DNA of 64,000 nt from assembly GCA_963722905.1 (NCBI GenBank), contig CAVROT010000016.1:1-64000 (forward strand). The letters run 5' to 3'. The position numbers and the translations under genes are program-made. Position 1 is the stretch's first letter. Each line of letters begins with the position of its first letter. Positions 54,040-61,497 of this stretch are shown here, piece by piece. Below the pieces are notes generated by a model, which worked only from the letters and a program-made list of their open reading frames with translations, had not been told where the DNA came from and made no database searches. The DNA is from CAVROT01 sp963722905 (GTDB lineage: Bacteria > Pseudomonadota > Alphaproteobacteria > Rhodobacterales > Rhodobacteraceae).

Positions 54040-54907
54040 GTGCAAGGTGCGCGTCAGCTACGGCTTGCAGCGCATCCTCCATGACCAGGTGCCCGGAATC
54101 GGTCATCGGGACCGGCTGCACCCCAGGCATCGCGCGGGCGCGCTTGTGCGCCGGACGTACCTCCTGCCAACCGTGCCGCTGCACCCCAGATCACCGTGAC
54201 CGGCACTTCGCCCGGCTCGTGCACGCGGTCCGTCGATTCGCCCGTCTGGCGATGGTCGCAGGGCAGCGCCCGATGCTGGAGGAATCCCGGCCGGCGATGA
54301 TGACGCGGTATGGATCGAGCGGCCCCAGCTTCATCGTGTCCCTCTCCCCGACCGTCGGGAGAGGCGATTTGGCCAGATGCGCCCGGTCCGCGTCGGGCGG
54401 CGCGACGACCAGCGTCTCAGGTCGGCCCTCCATCCGCTTGCCCGTCGGTTCCGATAGGCAAGAGTCGGAAGGGCGGGCGTCGGGCACCGTGAGCGACCGC
54501 ACCCGATTACGGTGCAGCACGCCGATCCGTTGCGCGACCGCCCCGCCTGCATCGTGCGCGGGGACGTGGTCATCCGCGGGGCTCCAGCGATCCACGGGAC
54601 CGAGGACGATATCGACCTGCCCGGTGACGAAGCCGTCTGCGGCCTCCGGTTTCGGCCGCTCCGACGCGCCTTACCTCGACAGGTCGGACGCGTGAAGGAT
54701 GTGGCCCGCCGCGACGAGGAGCGGGACGATCTCGCGCCGGATGACCGAGGTAGAGGGCGTGCCGTGTACGGGGACGACGGGTTCGTCGCAGTCCCCGGTG
54801 GCCGGGCGGTGGATGCCATGCGCGATGCGGACCGTGTGCGGCAGGTCGCGCCCGCCCGGCAGCACGTCGTCGGTCACCGCCATCCGCGCGTCGGTCGGTC
54901 GGGTCAC
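54040..54907 (-). pseudogene. Decayed alpha/beta hydrolase (haloalkane-dehalogenase-like)
   Basis: Fragments in two or more frames read as one alpha/beta hydrolase. VPVHGTPSTSVIRREIVPLL, with the oxyanion-region HGxP motif, ends in a stop near 54671. The next frame carries DRWSPADDHVPAHDAGGAVA (altered nucleophile-elbow region) and IGVLHRNRVRSLTVPDA. A third has PVTVIWGA and then GHLVMEDALQAV, with the C-terminal catalytic His. Frameshifts and stops separate these parts, and the nucleophile position looks degraded. The GTG at 54907 overlaps the upstream stop (GTGA), so this was once the third gene of an operon. Confidence 0.65.
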
Positions 54908-55266
54908 TGGACCGTCTCCGCCCGGAGCAGGGCCTTGGCCGCATCGACCGCTGCGGCGCAAACGACATCGGCCGCCTCGCGCGCACAAAGCGCCGCGGCA
55001 CACTCGAACAACGCGATGACGGCGATCGTGGTCGCGTCCTCCGGGGACCGGTGAACCTCGTCCTGGATCCGCGAGGCGACCTGCCGGCGCAGCCGGTCAT
55101 GCTAGGCCGCGAATTCGTCTTGCGCGGCGTCGATGCCCTCCGGCTGGCCGACGACGCGCGGAAAGGTCAGCCCCGGGTATCCTCTTTCACCGACCAGCCG
55201 GCGGGAGTCCCGAACCGGTCGCCCGGTCCATCGCCCGTCAACGCGTCGAAGAACCGTCTCCGTCAC
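54904..55266 (-). pseudogene. Degenerate gene of unknown function with an internal TAG
   Basis: Reading from GTG 55266 the frame is coding-like (RRLVGERGYPGLTFPRVVGQ, then EGIDAAQDEFAA), meets TAG at 55104-55102 and continues in the same frame with RRQVASRIQDEVHR and EDATTIAVIALFECAAALC to a TGA at 54906-54904. One base change (a tyrosine codon to TAG) would explain the break. Both ends overlap neighbouring frames as GTGA, which shows it was a functional operon member. No family is recognised. Confidence 0.5.
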
Positions 55267-55460
55267 GCGCGCAGCATGGCCGCGATCAGGCCGATCCTGG
55301 GCCCACGGCGCCAGTAGAGCGTCCGCGAAACGATATCCGCGGGAGGCGTGAGGACGTCGACGCCCGCACCGTCGTAGCCATGAGCCTGGGTTGCGGCCCC
55401 GCATCGAAGGAGGCCCATGTCGGATGGCAGGCACAGCTTTGTCATTCGCGGTATGTACAA
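55263..55460 (-). pseudogene. C-terminal remnant of a gene upstream in the decayed operon
   Basis: A short frame ends ADIVSRTLYWRRGPRIGLIA, then MLRA and TGA overlapping the next GTG. Only this C-terminal portion looks like real protein; the 5' part is missing or scrambled. Its family is not recognised. Confidence 0.35.
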
Positions 55461-55559
55461 CGACCGATTTCAACCGAATCCCTATGACAGCCAAGGCCAG
55501 CCGGCGTTCCAGTTACATAGTCGTTAGTCAGCAAAGCTGCTTATCAGGAGAGCGATTCT

Positions 55560-56297
55560 ATGTGCTGGAGCGGTGAAGCCTCGGCTGCACTGGCATTCGT
55601 TGGCTTGGGAACAACTGCTTACGCAGCTTACAAGAAGGAACCAGCACCGTTATGGGTGGCCTTGGGTTATTTCTCGTTGATGGAGCTTCTACAGGCCTTC
55701 ACATATTCAGTGATAGATCAATGCTCACTGCCGTCGAATCAGATCGCTACTCTTCTCAGCTATCTGCACATCGCATTTCAACCCTTCTTCATCAACCTTC
55801 TGTCGATGTATTTCATACCGAGCGCTGTGCGTCAAAAAATACAATGGCCAGTTTATACGGTGTGTTTCTTCTCTACAGTCATAATGCTCTTACAACTCTA
55901 TCCGTTTGAATGGGCGGGGTCATGTCAACTTGGGCGCGGACTGTGTGGTGAACAGCTATGCTCAGTATCGGGAGACTGGCATATCGCGTGGGACGTACCG
56001 ACCAATGGTATGCTGAACTTCATAACCGTTGATTCATGGGCCTCTTTCCTGAGTCTGTATCCCACCTATTTTTTCACCGGAATCTTGCTGCCTTTTGTCT
56101 ACGGATCCTGGAAGTTTACAGTGTATCACTTCTTGATCGGACCGCAGCTGTCCATGCTGTTGACCAGCAACCCCAATGAAGTGGCCGCAATCTGGTGCCT
56201 TCTCTCGATAGGAATTCTGCTGCTGGTCGTTAAAACACCGATAAGACAGTTCATGTTTGTTAAATCCTGGTGTCTATGGCCGAAGCAGTCGGTCTGA
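55560..56297 (+). CDS. Multi-pass membrane protein, DUF5765-like, AT-rich
   Basis: A 245-residue membrane protein with about six or seven helices, beginning MCWSGEASAALAFVGLGTTA. It has several cysteines and WHIAWDVPTNG in a loop. It resembles the DUF5765 family of unknown function; that match is from memory. A GGAG site precedes the ATG. Its base composition is far lower in GC than every neighbour, and codons such as TTA, ATA and CTA are used, so it is probably recently acquired. It lies between a decayed operon and an insertion sequence. Confidence 0.75.
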   Translation: MCWSGEASAALAFVGLGTTAYAAYKKEPAPLWVALGYFSLMELLQAFTYSVIDQCSLPSNQIATLLSYLHIAFQPFFINLLSMYFIPSAVRQKIQWPVYTVCFFSTVIMLLQLYPFEWAGSCQLGRGLCGEQLCSVSGDWHIAWDVPTNGMLNFITVDSWASFLSLYPTYFFTGILLPFVYGSWKFTVYHFLIGPQLSMLLTSNPNEVAAIWCLLSIGILLLVVKTPIRQFMFVKSWCLWPKQSV

Positions 56298-56500
56298 ATA
56301 CAGACCAAACCGCCTGCCCGGCGTGTTGTGGCTGATCCGCCGGCGGTCAAACGGCCGACCGCAGTTTCCTCACTGCGCAAGGCCTCGGAAGTCCGCTATG
56401 TGGCGGAACGCGGAAAGGCCGACTTCGACCCCAAAACGATCGTTCCGCATACTATAAAGTTCCTACCTGGGCGTGCGGCCGGTGACGTGATCCCCGTCGC

Positions 56501-57463
56501 TCATCCACGATCTGCCGGAATCGTGAGGTGAGGTTTGCGCGTTTGCGCGACGTGGGCAATGGCCATCGGCGCGGAGCCATCAGTCGAGTGTAGCGTTGAT
56601 GGCCATTGCGGTTTTAGGGAGGCCGCGTAGGCGGCCGGGGTCATGTATCTGAGCGACGAGTGCCGCCGCGCGGTGTTGTAGTCGGCGCGCAAAGCAGCGA
56701 TCACCGCACGAGCGTGACCCATCGAGAAGAACAGGTGCTCATTCAGGCATTCGTCTCGCATCCGGCCCTGAAAGCTTTCAGCCATGGCGTTCTGTGCTTG
56801 GTTCCCGGGTGCGATGTAGTGCCAGTCAAGCTTCAACTCCTGTGTGAAGGCTAACACGGCGACAGACGTGAACTCCGTTCCGTTGTCGCTGATAATTGCG
56901 CCGGGCCGACCGCGCCGTTCAATGATGGCCCTCATCTCGCGCACCACGCGCTTGCCCGAGATCGAGGTATCCGGAATGGCGGCCAGGCATTCTTTCGTCA
57001 CGTCGTCGATCACGTTCAGAACCCGGAACCGTCGGCCGTTGGCGAGCTGGTCGTGGACGAAATCCAAAGACCAGCGGCTGTTCGGACCCGTCGGCAGCGG
57101 GATCGGTGGTTGCCATCGTCGCGCCATCGGTCCGAGAGACGATGGCGACGCCACCGCAATCCGTCGGCGGGACTTCCGTCGCCGAACCGTGAGCCCTTCC
57201 TCGCGATAGAGCCACTGGGTCTTCTTGCAGTTCACGGTATGACCTTCCTGGCGCAGAAGGACGTGCAGGCGACGGTATCCGAACCGTCGCCGTTGATCGG
57301 CCAGCTCCCGCAGCCGCGCCCGCAGGTCCGCGTCATCGGGCCTGCTGCCGCGATAGCGGATCGAGCTCCGATCCACGGCGATCATGGCACACGCCCGCCG
57401 CTCGCTCACATCGAGGCTCGTCCTCAAATGTGAGACCGCGTTCCGCGTGGCGCATGCGTCCAT
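56501..57463 (-). CDS. IS3-family transposase OrfB (integrase catalytic domain)
   Basis: A 320-residue rve-type transposase subunit. An HTH_21 region (RRRFGYRRLHVLLRQEGHTV) precedes the catalytic core, with the DDE residues in WSLDFVHDQL, AIISDNGTEFTS and QNAMAESFQGRMRDEC. It would normally be made as an OrfAB fusion by -1 frameshifting at the A6G run. Since orfA is frameshifted, this copy is probably inactive unless complemented. The C-terminal tail after TPAAYAASL is unconserved. Confidence 0.9.
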   Translation of the reverse strand: MDACATRNAVSHLRTSLDVSERRACAMIAVDRSSIRYRGSRPDDADLRARLRELADQRRRFGYRRLHVLLRQEGHTVNCKKTQWLYREEGLTVRRRKSRRRIAVASPSSLGPMARRWQPPIPLPTGPNSRWSLDFVHDQLANGRRFRVLNVIDDVTKECLAAIPDTSISGKRVVREMRAIIERRGRPGAIISDNGTEFTSVAVLAFTQELKLDWHYIAPGNQAQNAMAESFQGRMRDECLNEHLFFSMGHARAVIAALRADYNTARRHSSLRYMTPAAYAASLKPQWPSTLHSTDGSAPMAIAHVAQTRKPHLTIPADRG

Positions 57464-57528
57464 TGTCCTCAGACCAATGGCGGAAATGTCCGCATCGTCG
57501 TCACTTTTTTGACAGCAGATCCGTCAAC

Positions 57529-57577
57529 CCGGCCCTCGGCAAATCGATCCCCCAAATCGATTTGCTCTCCTCGGGCC
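57529..57577. repeat. Palindromic element 1 inside IS3 copy 1 orfA
   Basis: Core AAATCGAT (57541-57548), seven-base spacer, ATCGATTT (57556-57563). The flanks are CCCTCGGC on the left and CTCCTCGGGCC on the right. It adds about 14 codons in frame to orfA compared with the usual IS51-type protein. Its flanks match element 3 in the other IS3 copy. Confidence 0.65.
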
Positions 57578-57701
57578 TGTCGAGCATCGCATCCGCATAA
57601 AGCCGCTTCAGCTTTGCGTTCTCGTCTTCCAGAGCCTTCAGGCGGCGCGCGTCAGACACGTCCATACCGCCATACTTCACCTTCCAGGCGTAAAACGTCG
57701 C

Positions 57702-57742
57702 CCCCTCTCGGCGGATTCCTTCGCAATCGCCTGCCGGGCAAT
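57702..57742. repeat. 41-base insert (possible palindromic element 2) in IS3 copy 1 orfA
   Basis: The insert begins CCCCTCTCGGC and ends GCCTGCCGGGCAAT, with an imperfect dyad GCGGATT and AATCGC in the middle. Its left and right edges resemble those of elements 1 and 3 (CCCTCGGC...CGGGC). Its length is not a multiple of three and breaks orfA. Confidence 0.5.
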
Positions 57743-57934
57743 GGACGACATTCCGTGCCTGCGGCAAAGATCCGCGACCGTCGCCCCGGCGTCGTTCTCT
57801 CGCAAGATACCGATGATCTGCTCTTCGCTGAACCTGCTTCGCTTCATATCCAGTCCCTTCGCTTTGGTCTGGATTCCAGCGGCACGTGGAGGTGAAACAA
57901 GGGGTCACGTCAGACGCACCCGACTGCGCCAATC

Positions 57935-57957
57935 GTGTCCCACCATGTGGTGTAGCT
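57935..57957 (+). repeat. IS256 element left inverted repeat
   Basis: Begins GTGTCCCACCATG and ends GTGGTGTAGCT. It pairs with the repeat at 59266-59288. Confidence 0.85.
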
Positions 57958-57994
57958 CATGGCAGGCCTGACGGATGTCGGCGGGCCGAGCTGG

Positions 57995-59206
57995 TCAACC
58001 GACCTGCGCGGCAGGCAGGCTGACGATGGGATCGTCGCAGACTGGCGCCAAGGTTTCCAGCGTCATGTAGCGGGAGCGCTGCACGGTCCATTCCTCGGTC
58101 TGTTCCATCAGGATCGCGCCGACGAGGCGACGGATCGAAGCCTCGTTCGGGAAGATACCGACGACATCGGTGCGCCGCTTGATCTCGCCGTTCAGACGCT
58201 CGATCGGATTCGTCGAGTGCAGCTTGGCCCGATGCTGCTGAGGAAAGGTCATGTAGGCAAGGACGTCCTCCTGGGCGCCGTCCATGAGGGCCGCGAGCCT
58301 GGGCAGCTTGCCCCGCATCTGGTCGGCCACGAGGCGCCACTGCGTGCTGGCCGCGGCATGGTCCGGCTGGGCGAACGCGGTGGCGATGAAGGCGGAGACC
58401 ACGCGCCGGCTGCTCTTGCCGGCATGGGCCAGGGCGTTCCTTTGGAAATGTACCCGGCAGCGCTGCCACGTGGTGGACAGGACGCGGGCTGTGGCGGCCT
58501 TGATGCCTTCGTGCGCATCGCTGATCACCAGCTTCACGCCCGTCAGGCCTCGGCGCACGAGATCGCGGAGAAAGTCGGTCCAGAACGTCTCGGCCTCCGA
58601 GGGGCCGGTGGCCATCCCGAGCACCTCGCGACGACCGTCGGTGTTCACGCCGACCGCAATGGTGACCGCGACGCTGACGATCCGGCCGCCTTGGCGCACC
58701 TTCAGGTAGGTCGCGTCGATCCAGAGGTAGGGCCATTCGCCTTCGATCGGCCTCGTCAGGAAAGCGTCGACCCGATCATCGATCTCCTCGCACAGCCGGC
58801 TGACCTGGCTCTTGGAGATGCCTGTTCCGCCCATGGCCTGCACGAGATCGTCCATGGCGCGCGTCGAGACGCCATGAACGTAGGCTTCCTGGATCACGGC
58901 CGTCAACGCCTTCTCGGTGGCCCGGCGGGGCTCCAGGAACGACGGAAAGTAGCTGCCCGTGCGCAGCTTCGGGATGCGCAGTTCCACGTTCCCGGCGCGC
59001 GTCTGCCAGTCCCGGTCCCGGTAGCCGTTCCTCTGCGCCTGACGATCAGGGCTCTTCTCGCCATAAGCGGCACCCGTCTGGCCGCCAACTTCGAGCTCCA
59101 TCAGTCGCTCGGCGGCGAAACCGATCATCTCGCGCAGAAGATCCGCGTCACCGCTCTTCTCCACCAGCTCGCGCAGGTTCATCATGGGTTTGGTCATCGG
59201 GGTCAT
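57995..59206 (-). CDS. IS256-family (Mutator-type) transposase
   Basis: A 403-residue intact transposase. The DDE catalytic residues are expected in YLWIDATYLKVRQ, KLVISDAHEGIK and STNPIERLNGEIKRR, and the WQRCRVHFQRNALAH segment is the usual C/D-x2-H signature. The N-terminal DNA-binding half contains RNGYRDRDWQTRAGNVELRI. Full length and uninterrupted, so this element may still move. Confidence 0.95.
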   Translation of the reverse strand: MTPMTKPMMNLRELVEKSGDADLLREMIGFAAERLMELEVGGQTGAAYGEKSPDRQAQRNGYRDRDWQTRAGNVELRIPKLRTGSYFPSFLEPRRATEKALTAVIQEAYVHGVSTRAMDDLVQAMGGTGISKSQVSRLCEEIDDRVDAFLTRPIEGEWPYLWIDATYLKVRQGGRIVSVAVTIAVGVNTDGRREVLGMATGPSEAETFWTDFLRDLVRRGLTGVKLVISDAHEGIKAATARVLSTTWQRCRVHFQRNALAHAGKSSRRVVSAFIATAFAQPDHAAASTQWRLVADQMRGKLPRLAALMDGAQEDVLAYMTFPQQHRAKLHSTNPIERLNGEIKRRTDVVGIFPNEASIRRLVGAILMEQTEEWTVQRSRYMTLETLAPVCDDPIVSLPAAQVG

Positions 59207-59265
59207 CCCTCGGTTCAGGTTGGCGTTCGCAACCCGACCCTACCGAGAAACCCGATGACCGCCTC

Positions 59266-59288
59266 AGCTACACCACGCCCCGGGACAC
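59266..59288 (-). repeat. IS256 element right inverted repeat
   Basis: Read on the minus strand it begins GTGTCCCGGGGC and ends GTGGTGTAGCT, with five mismatches against the left repeat, all in the middle. Confidence 0.85.
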
Positions 59289-60127
59289 GACCTGTAGAAG
59301 CCCTCGATGTATCCGAACAAGTCCCTGCGCGCCTCGTCGTGGGTCGCGTAGACGCGGTGGTGGACGCGCTCGACTTTGAGGGTGTGAAAGAAGCTCTCCA
59401 TCGGGGCATTGTCGAGACAATTGCCGCGGCGGCTCATCGAGGGCGTAATGCCAGCGGCCGCAAGGACTTGGCGATACGCGTCGGCCGCGTATTGGACGCC
59501 GCGATCCGAGTGTTGGATCAGCCCAGGGGCGGGGCGCTGGCGCTCGATGGCCATGCGCAACGCGTCCACGGCGATCCCCGCGCGCAGTGTCTTGCGCATC
59601 GCCCGGCCCACGACCTTGCGGGTGTGCATGTCGATCAGCGCTGCAAGGTAGAGCCGGCCCTCGCCGGTCGGGATGTAGGTCAGGTCCGCCAGCCAGACCT
59701 GGTTGGGCGCGGAGGCCGTGAAGTTCCGGCCGATCCTGTTCGGGGGCCGTGAGGATCAGAAAACGGTCCAGGGGACCGTTTTGCCGAGGGGCGGATAGGA
59801 ATGGCGACTGTCCGTCGTGCGCACGCGGCGAGGCAAGGCGGCCAAGCCACGCAGGCCCGCCGCGCGCATGAGCCGCGCGACGCGGTTGCGCCCTATTCTC
59901 TGGCCGAGGCTGCGCAGCACGGCATGAACGCGGGGCGAACCATAGATGCCGCCGCTCTCGGCATGGACGTTGTGGATCTCCGCAAGAGGCCCACGGTTCT
60001 CGCGAGCCCGACAGCTCTCCGGTCGAGTGCGCCAAGCGTAGTAGCCGCTCGCGGATACCCCCATCACGCGGCACATCATTCTCACCGGCCAGACGTTGCG
60101 ATGCTCATCCACGAACCGGAAGATCAC
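59289..60127 (-). pseudogene. IS3-family OrfB, interrupted by a stop and truncated
   Basis: The first part, from 60127, has the HTH_21 region (MMCRVMGVSASGYYAWRTRP, GIYGSPRVHAVLRSLGQRIG). It meets TGA at 59758-59756 within a palindromic insert. The same frame then continues with NRIGRNFTASAPNQVWLADL, HSDRGVQYAADAYRQ and NAPMESFFHTLKVER, carrying the DDE residues. The protein ends abruptly after FGYIEGFY where the IS256 element begins; the normal C-terminus is lost. Confidence 0.85.
59745..59792. repeat. Palindromic element 3 inside IS3 copy 2 orfB
   Basis: A perfect palindrome, AAAACGGTCC (59760-59769), spacer AGG, GGACCGTTTT (59773-59782). On the minus strand the flanks read CCCCTCGGC on the left and TGATCCTCACGGCC on the right, matching the flanks of element 1. 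It introduces an in-frame TGA that splits orfB. Confidence 0.7.
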
Positions 60128-60447
60128 CGGTTGGCCCCGCCGAAGATGAGCGCGGCCTTTTTTAGGATGTCGCGCTCAGTCTCGACGCGGTGCAGCTCGC
60201 GCTTGAGCCGCGCGTTTTCGGCTGCCAGGTCGGCCGGGGACAGCGTCATGGGCACAGCCGCAGACGACCGCCGTGCCGGAGCCATCGTCGAGCTTCCGCC
60301 GAACCGCGCGATCCACCGCCGCAGCACCGTCTCATGCAGCCCCAGCTCCTCGGCCACCGCGATGATCGTCATCCCGCTCGTCCGGACCCGCTCCACCGCC
60401 TCACGCTTGAACGCATCCGGGAACACTCGCCGCTTTCGTTCCGTCAT
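60124..60447 (-). CDS. IS3-family transposase OrfA (HTH)
   Basis: A 107-residue helix-turn-helix protein: FPDAFKREAVERVRTSGMTI, then VAEELGLHETVLRRWIARFG, then a leucine-zipper segment (LAAENARLKRELHRVETERD). The ATG at 60447 was chosen, and the end overlaps orfB by four bases as usual in IS3 elements. It is intact, but its partner is broken. Confidence 0.88.
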   Translation of the reverse strand: MTERKRRVFPDAFKREAVERVRTSGMTIIAVAEELGLHETVLRRWIARFGGSSTMAPARRSSAAVPMTLSPADLAAENARLKRELHRVETERDILKKAALIFGGANR

Positions 60448-60596
60448 AAGACACTCCTCTCCGGGTCTCCTCGACCCTATCAGGGCGTCCACCAGACCGG
60501 GGGAAGATCACAATGCGACTTCATCGTCCGGCCGGGCCGATGGGTCGCGCAGGCAAGTGCCATTCGTCGCACGTTGCGGCCGGCCATGTCGAACCG

Positions 60597-61292
60597 TCAT
60601 CCCTTGATGATCGGGCTTCGGAGAAGGATCCGGCGGACGTCGACGAGGTGCGCCTGCATCCGCTTGCGCGACAGGTCCGCATCCCGCGCCACGAGTGCGT
60701 CCAGGATCGCCCGGTGATGTCCGAGGGCCGTGTCGTCCGGATCGCCGAACAGGCCGGTCAACGCCCCCATCCGGTCGAAGAGCGGGCTGAACATCTGCGA
60801 CCACAGATCGTCGACGATCCGAACGAGCGGCTCGATCCGGGTGGCCTCGGCCAGAGCGACATGGAAGGCCCGGTCCGCGTCCCGATGGGTAGCGCGGCCC
60901 TGCGCGGCGGCCATGGCTTCGATGCTCGCCTCGATGGCGATCAATCTCGCGGAATCGACCGAGACCGCCGCACGTGCCGCGATCTCGCCCTCGATGAGTT
61001 CGCGCGCATCCAGCAATTCGAGCGGGCCCGCGCCCAGGTCACCGAGCAGGCCGCGAGGAGCGTCGGTCACATAGATGCCCGACCCGGTCCGGATGTCGAC
61101 CCGACCTTCGATCTCCAGTGCGATCAATGCCTCGCGCAGGGTCGACCGGGCGACGCCCAGCCGGCTGGCCAGATCGCGTTCGGCCGGCAGGCGGGCACCG
61201 ACGGGGACGCCTTCGTCCGCGATGATCGCTGCCAGTCGACCCGCGACCTGACGATATAGTCGATGGCCCGTACCGGGCTGACCCTTTTCCAT
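60597..61292 (-). CDS. GntR/FadR-family transcriptional repressor (FCD domain)
   Basis: A 231-residue regulator. The winged helix lies at about residues 10-75 (GARLPAERDLASRLGVARST, LREALIALEIEGRVDI) and the C-terminal all-helical FCD ligand domain follows (ADRAFHVALAEAT, HHRAILDALVARD, with metal-binding Asp/His positions). The ATG at 61292 was chosen over the frame's first start at 61436 because family homology begins there. It is divergent from the dehydrogenase/TRAP genes and probably represses them in the absence of a sugar acid. Confidence 0.9.
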   Translation of the reverse strand: MEKGQPGTGHRLYRQVAGRLAAIIADEGVPVGARLPAERDLASRLGVARSTLREALIALEIEGRVDIRTGSGIYVTDAPRGLLGDLGAGPLELLDARELIEGEIAARAAVSVDSARLIAIEASIEAMAAAQGRATHRDADRAFHVALAEATRIEPLVRIVDDLWSQMFSPLFDRMGALTGLFGDPDDTALGHHRAILDALVARDADLSRKRMQAHLVDVRRILLRSPIIKG

Positions 61293-61404
61293 GGGCTCTC
61301 CATCGGTCCGGCCAGTTTTTTTATCACGCAGCCAGACCGGACGCAAATGCGCGATTTCCTGTTTTTTCTTGCCTAAGGATCGCCCTTCAGCCAGTAATGG
61401 GATA

Positions 61405-61419
61405 ATTGGACGGACCAAT
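61405..61419. promoter_or_regulatory. FadR/UxuR-type palindromic operator
   Basis: ATTGGACGGACCAAT: perfect five-base arms ATTGG and CCAAT around a five-base centre, close to the (A)TTGGTnnnACCAA(T) pattern bound by FCD-type GntR regulators. It lies between the divergent regulator and dehydrogenase genes, just before a strong ribosome site. Confidence 0.6.
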
Positions 61420-61434
61420 CTTGGAGGGGACGAC

Positions 61435-61497
61435 ATGATGCGTCAAACTTCCTGCGCTCTCGGTTCGGCACCCGACGTCGGTTCGGACAGGTCATGA
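61435..61497 (+). CDS. Short translated leader overlapping the dehydrogenase start
   Basis: A 20-codon frame starting at tandem ATGs (61435, 61438) behind a strong GGAGGGG site, ending in a TGA that overlaps the ATG of the dehydrogenase (ATGA). The dehydrogenase start itself has only a weak site, so ribosomes may reach it through the leader. The peptide has no recognisable features and may be a remnant. Confidence 0.35.
   Translation: MMRQTSCALGSAPDVGSDRS

Larger units (their letters stand above)
53704..55559. other. Degenerate region without intact genes
   Basis: Nearly 1.9 kb without an intact gene. It contains the three decayed frames listed separately (about 54040-55460). 53704-54040 holds no recognisable gene, and 55461-55559 holds the AT-rich upstream region and ribosome site of the DUF5765-type gene. 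Confidence 0.6.
57501..57847 (-). pseudogene. IS3-family OrfA, frameshifted by a palindromic insert
   Basis: The HTH start MKRSRFSEEQIIGILREND begins at ATG 57847, with GADLCRRHGMSS-type family sequence after it. A 41-base insert (57702-57742) then shifts the frame; without it the gene would read MSSATFYAWKVKYGG as in relatives. The downstream part (MDVSDARRLKALEDENAKLK, leucine-zipper-like) is in another frame. A second insert of about 42 bases near the end adds residues in frame (SKSIWGIDLPRAGL). Confidence 0.75.
56501..57934 (-). mobile_element. IS3-family insertion sequence (IS51/IS1400-like), copy 1
   Basis: Two-gene IS3-type element with orfA (broken) and orfB, reading right to left. 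A programmed-frameshift signal, A6G, is visible at the end of orfA (57510-57504 on the minus strand). The right side stops where an IS256-type inverted repeat begins at 57935. The exact terminal repeats were not resolved, so both ends are approximate. orfA carries two extra palindromic segments relative to the family. Confidence 0.75.
57935..59288 (-). mobile_element. IS256-family insertion sequence, intact
   Basis: A 1354-base element bounded by inverted repeats at 57935-57957 and 59266-59288 that agree at 18 of 23 positions; both start GTGTCCC and share GTGGTGTAGCT at the inner end. One complete transposase gene lies inside. The flanking eight bases do not match (CGCCAATC on the left, GACCTGTA on the right), so no target-site duplication is present. 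Confidence 0.88.
59289..60510 (-). mobile_element. IS3-family insertion sequence, copy 2 (truncated remnant)
   Basis: An orfA-orfB element of a different IS3 subgroup. Its left end is probably at 60510, where the minus strand starts TGATCTTCCCCCGG, just upstream of orfA. Its other end is missing: orfB is cut off exactly at the IS256 inverted repeat at 59288. orfB also has an internal stop caused by a palindromic insert. Confidence 0.8.

Noticed and set aside
53704..54045. Minus-strand frame just upstream of the XRE regulator as a small gene
   Set aside because: Arg/Gly-rich sequence without conserved features, in a region of pseudogene debris, and no ribosome site was seen.
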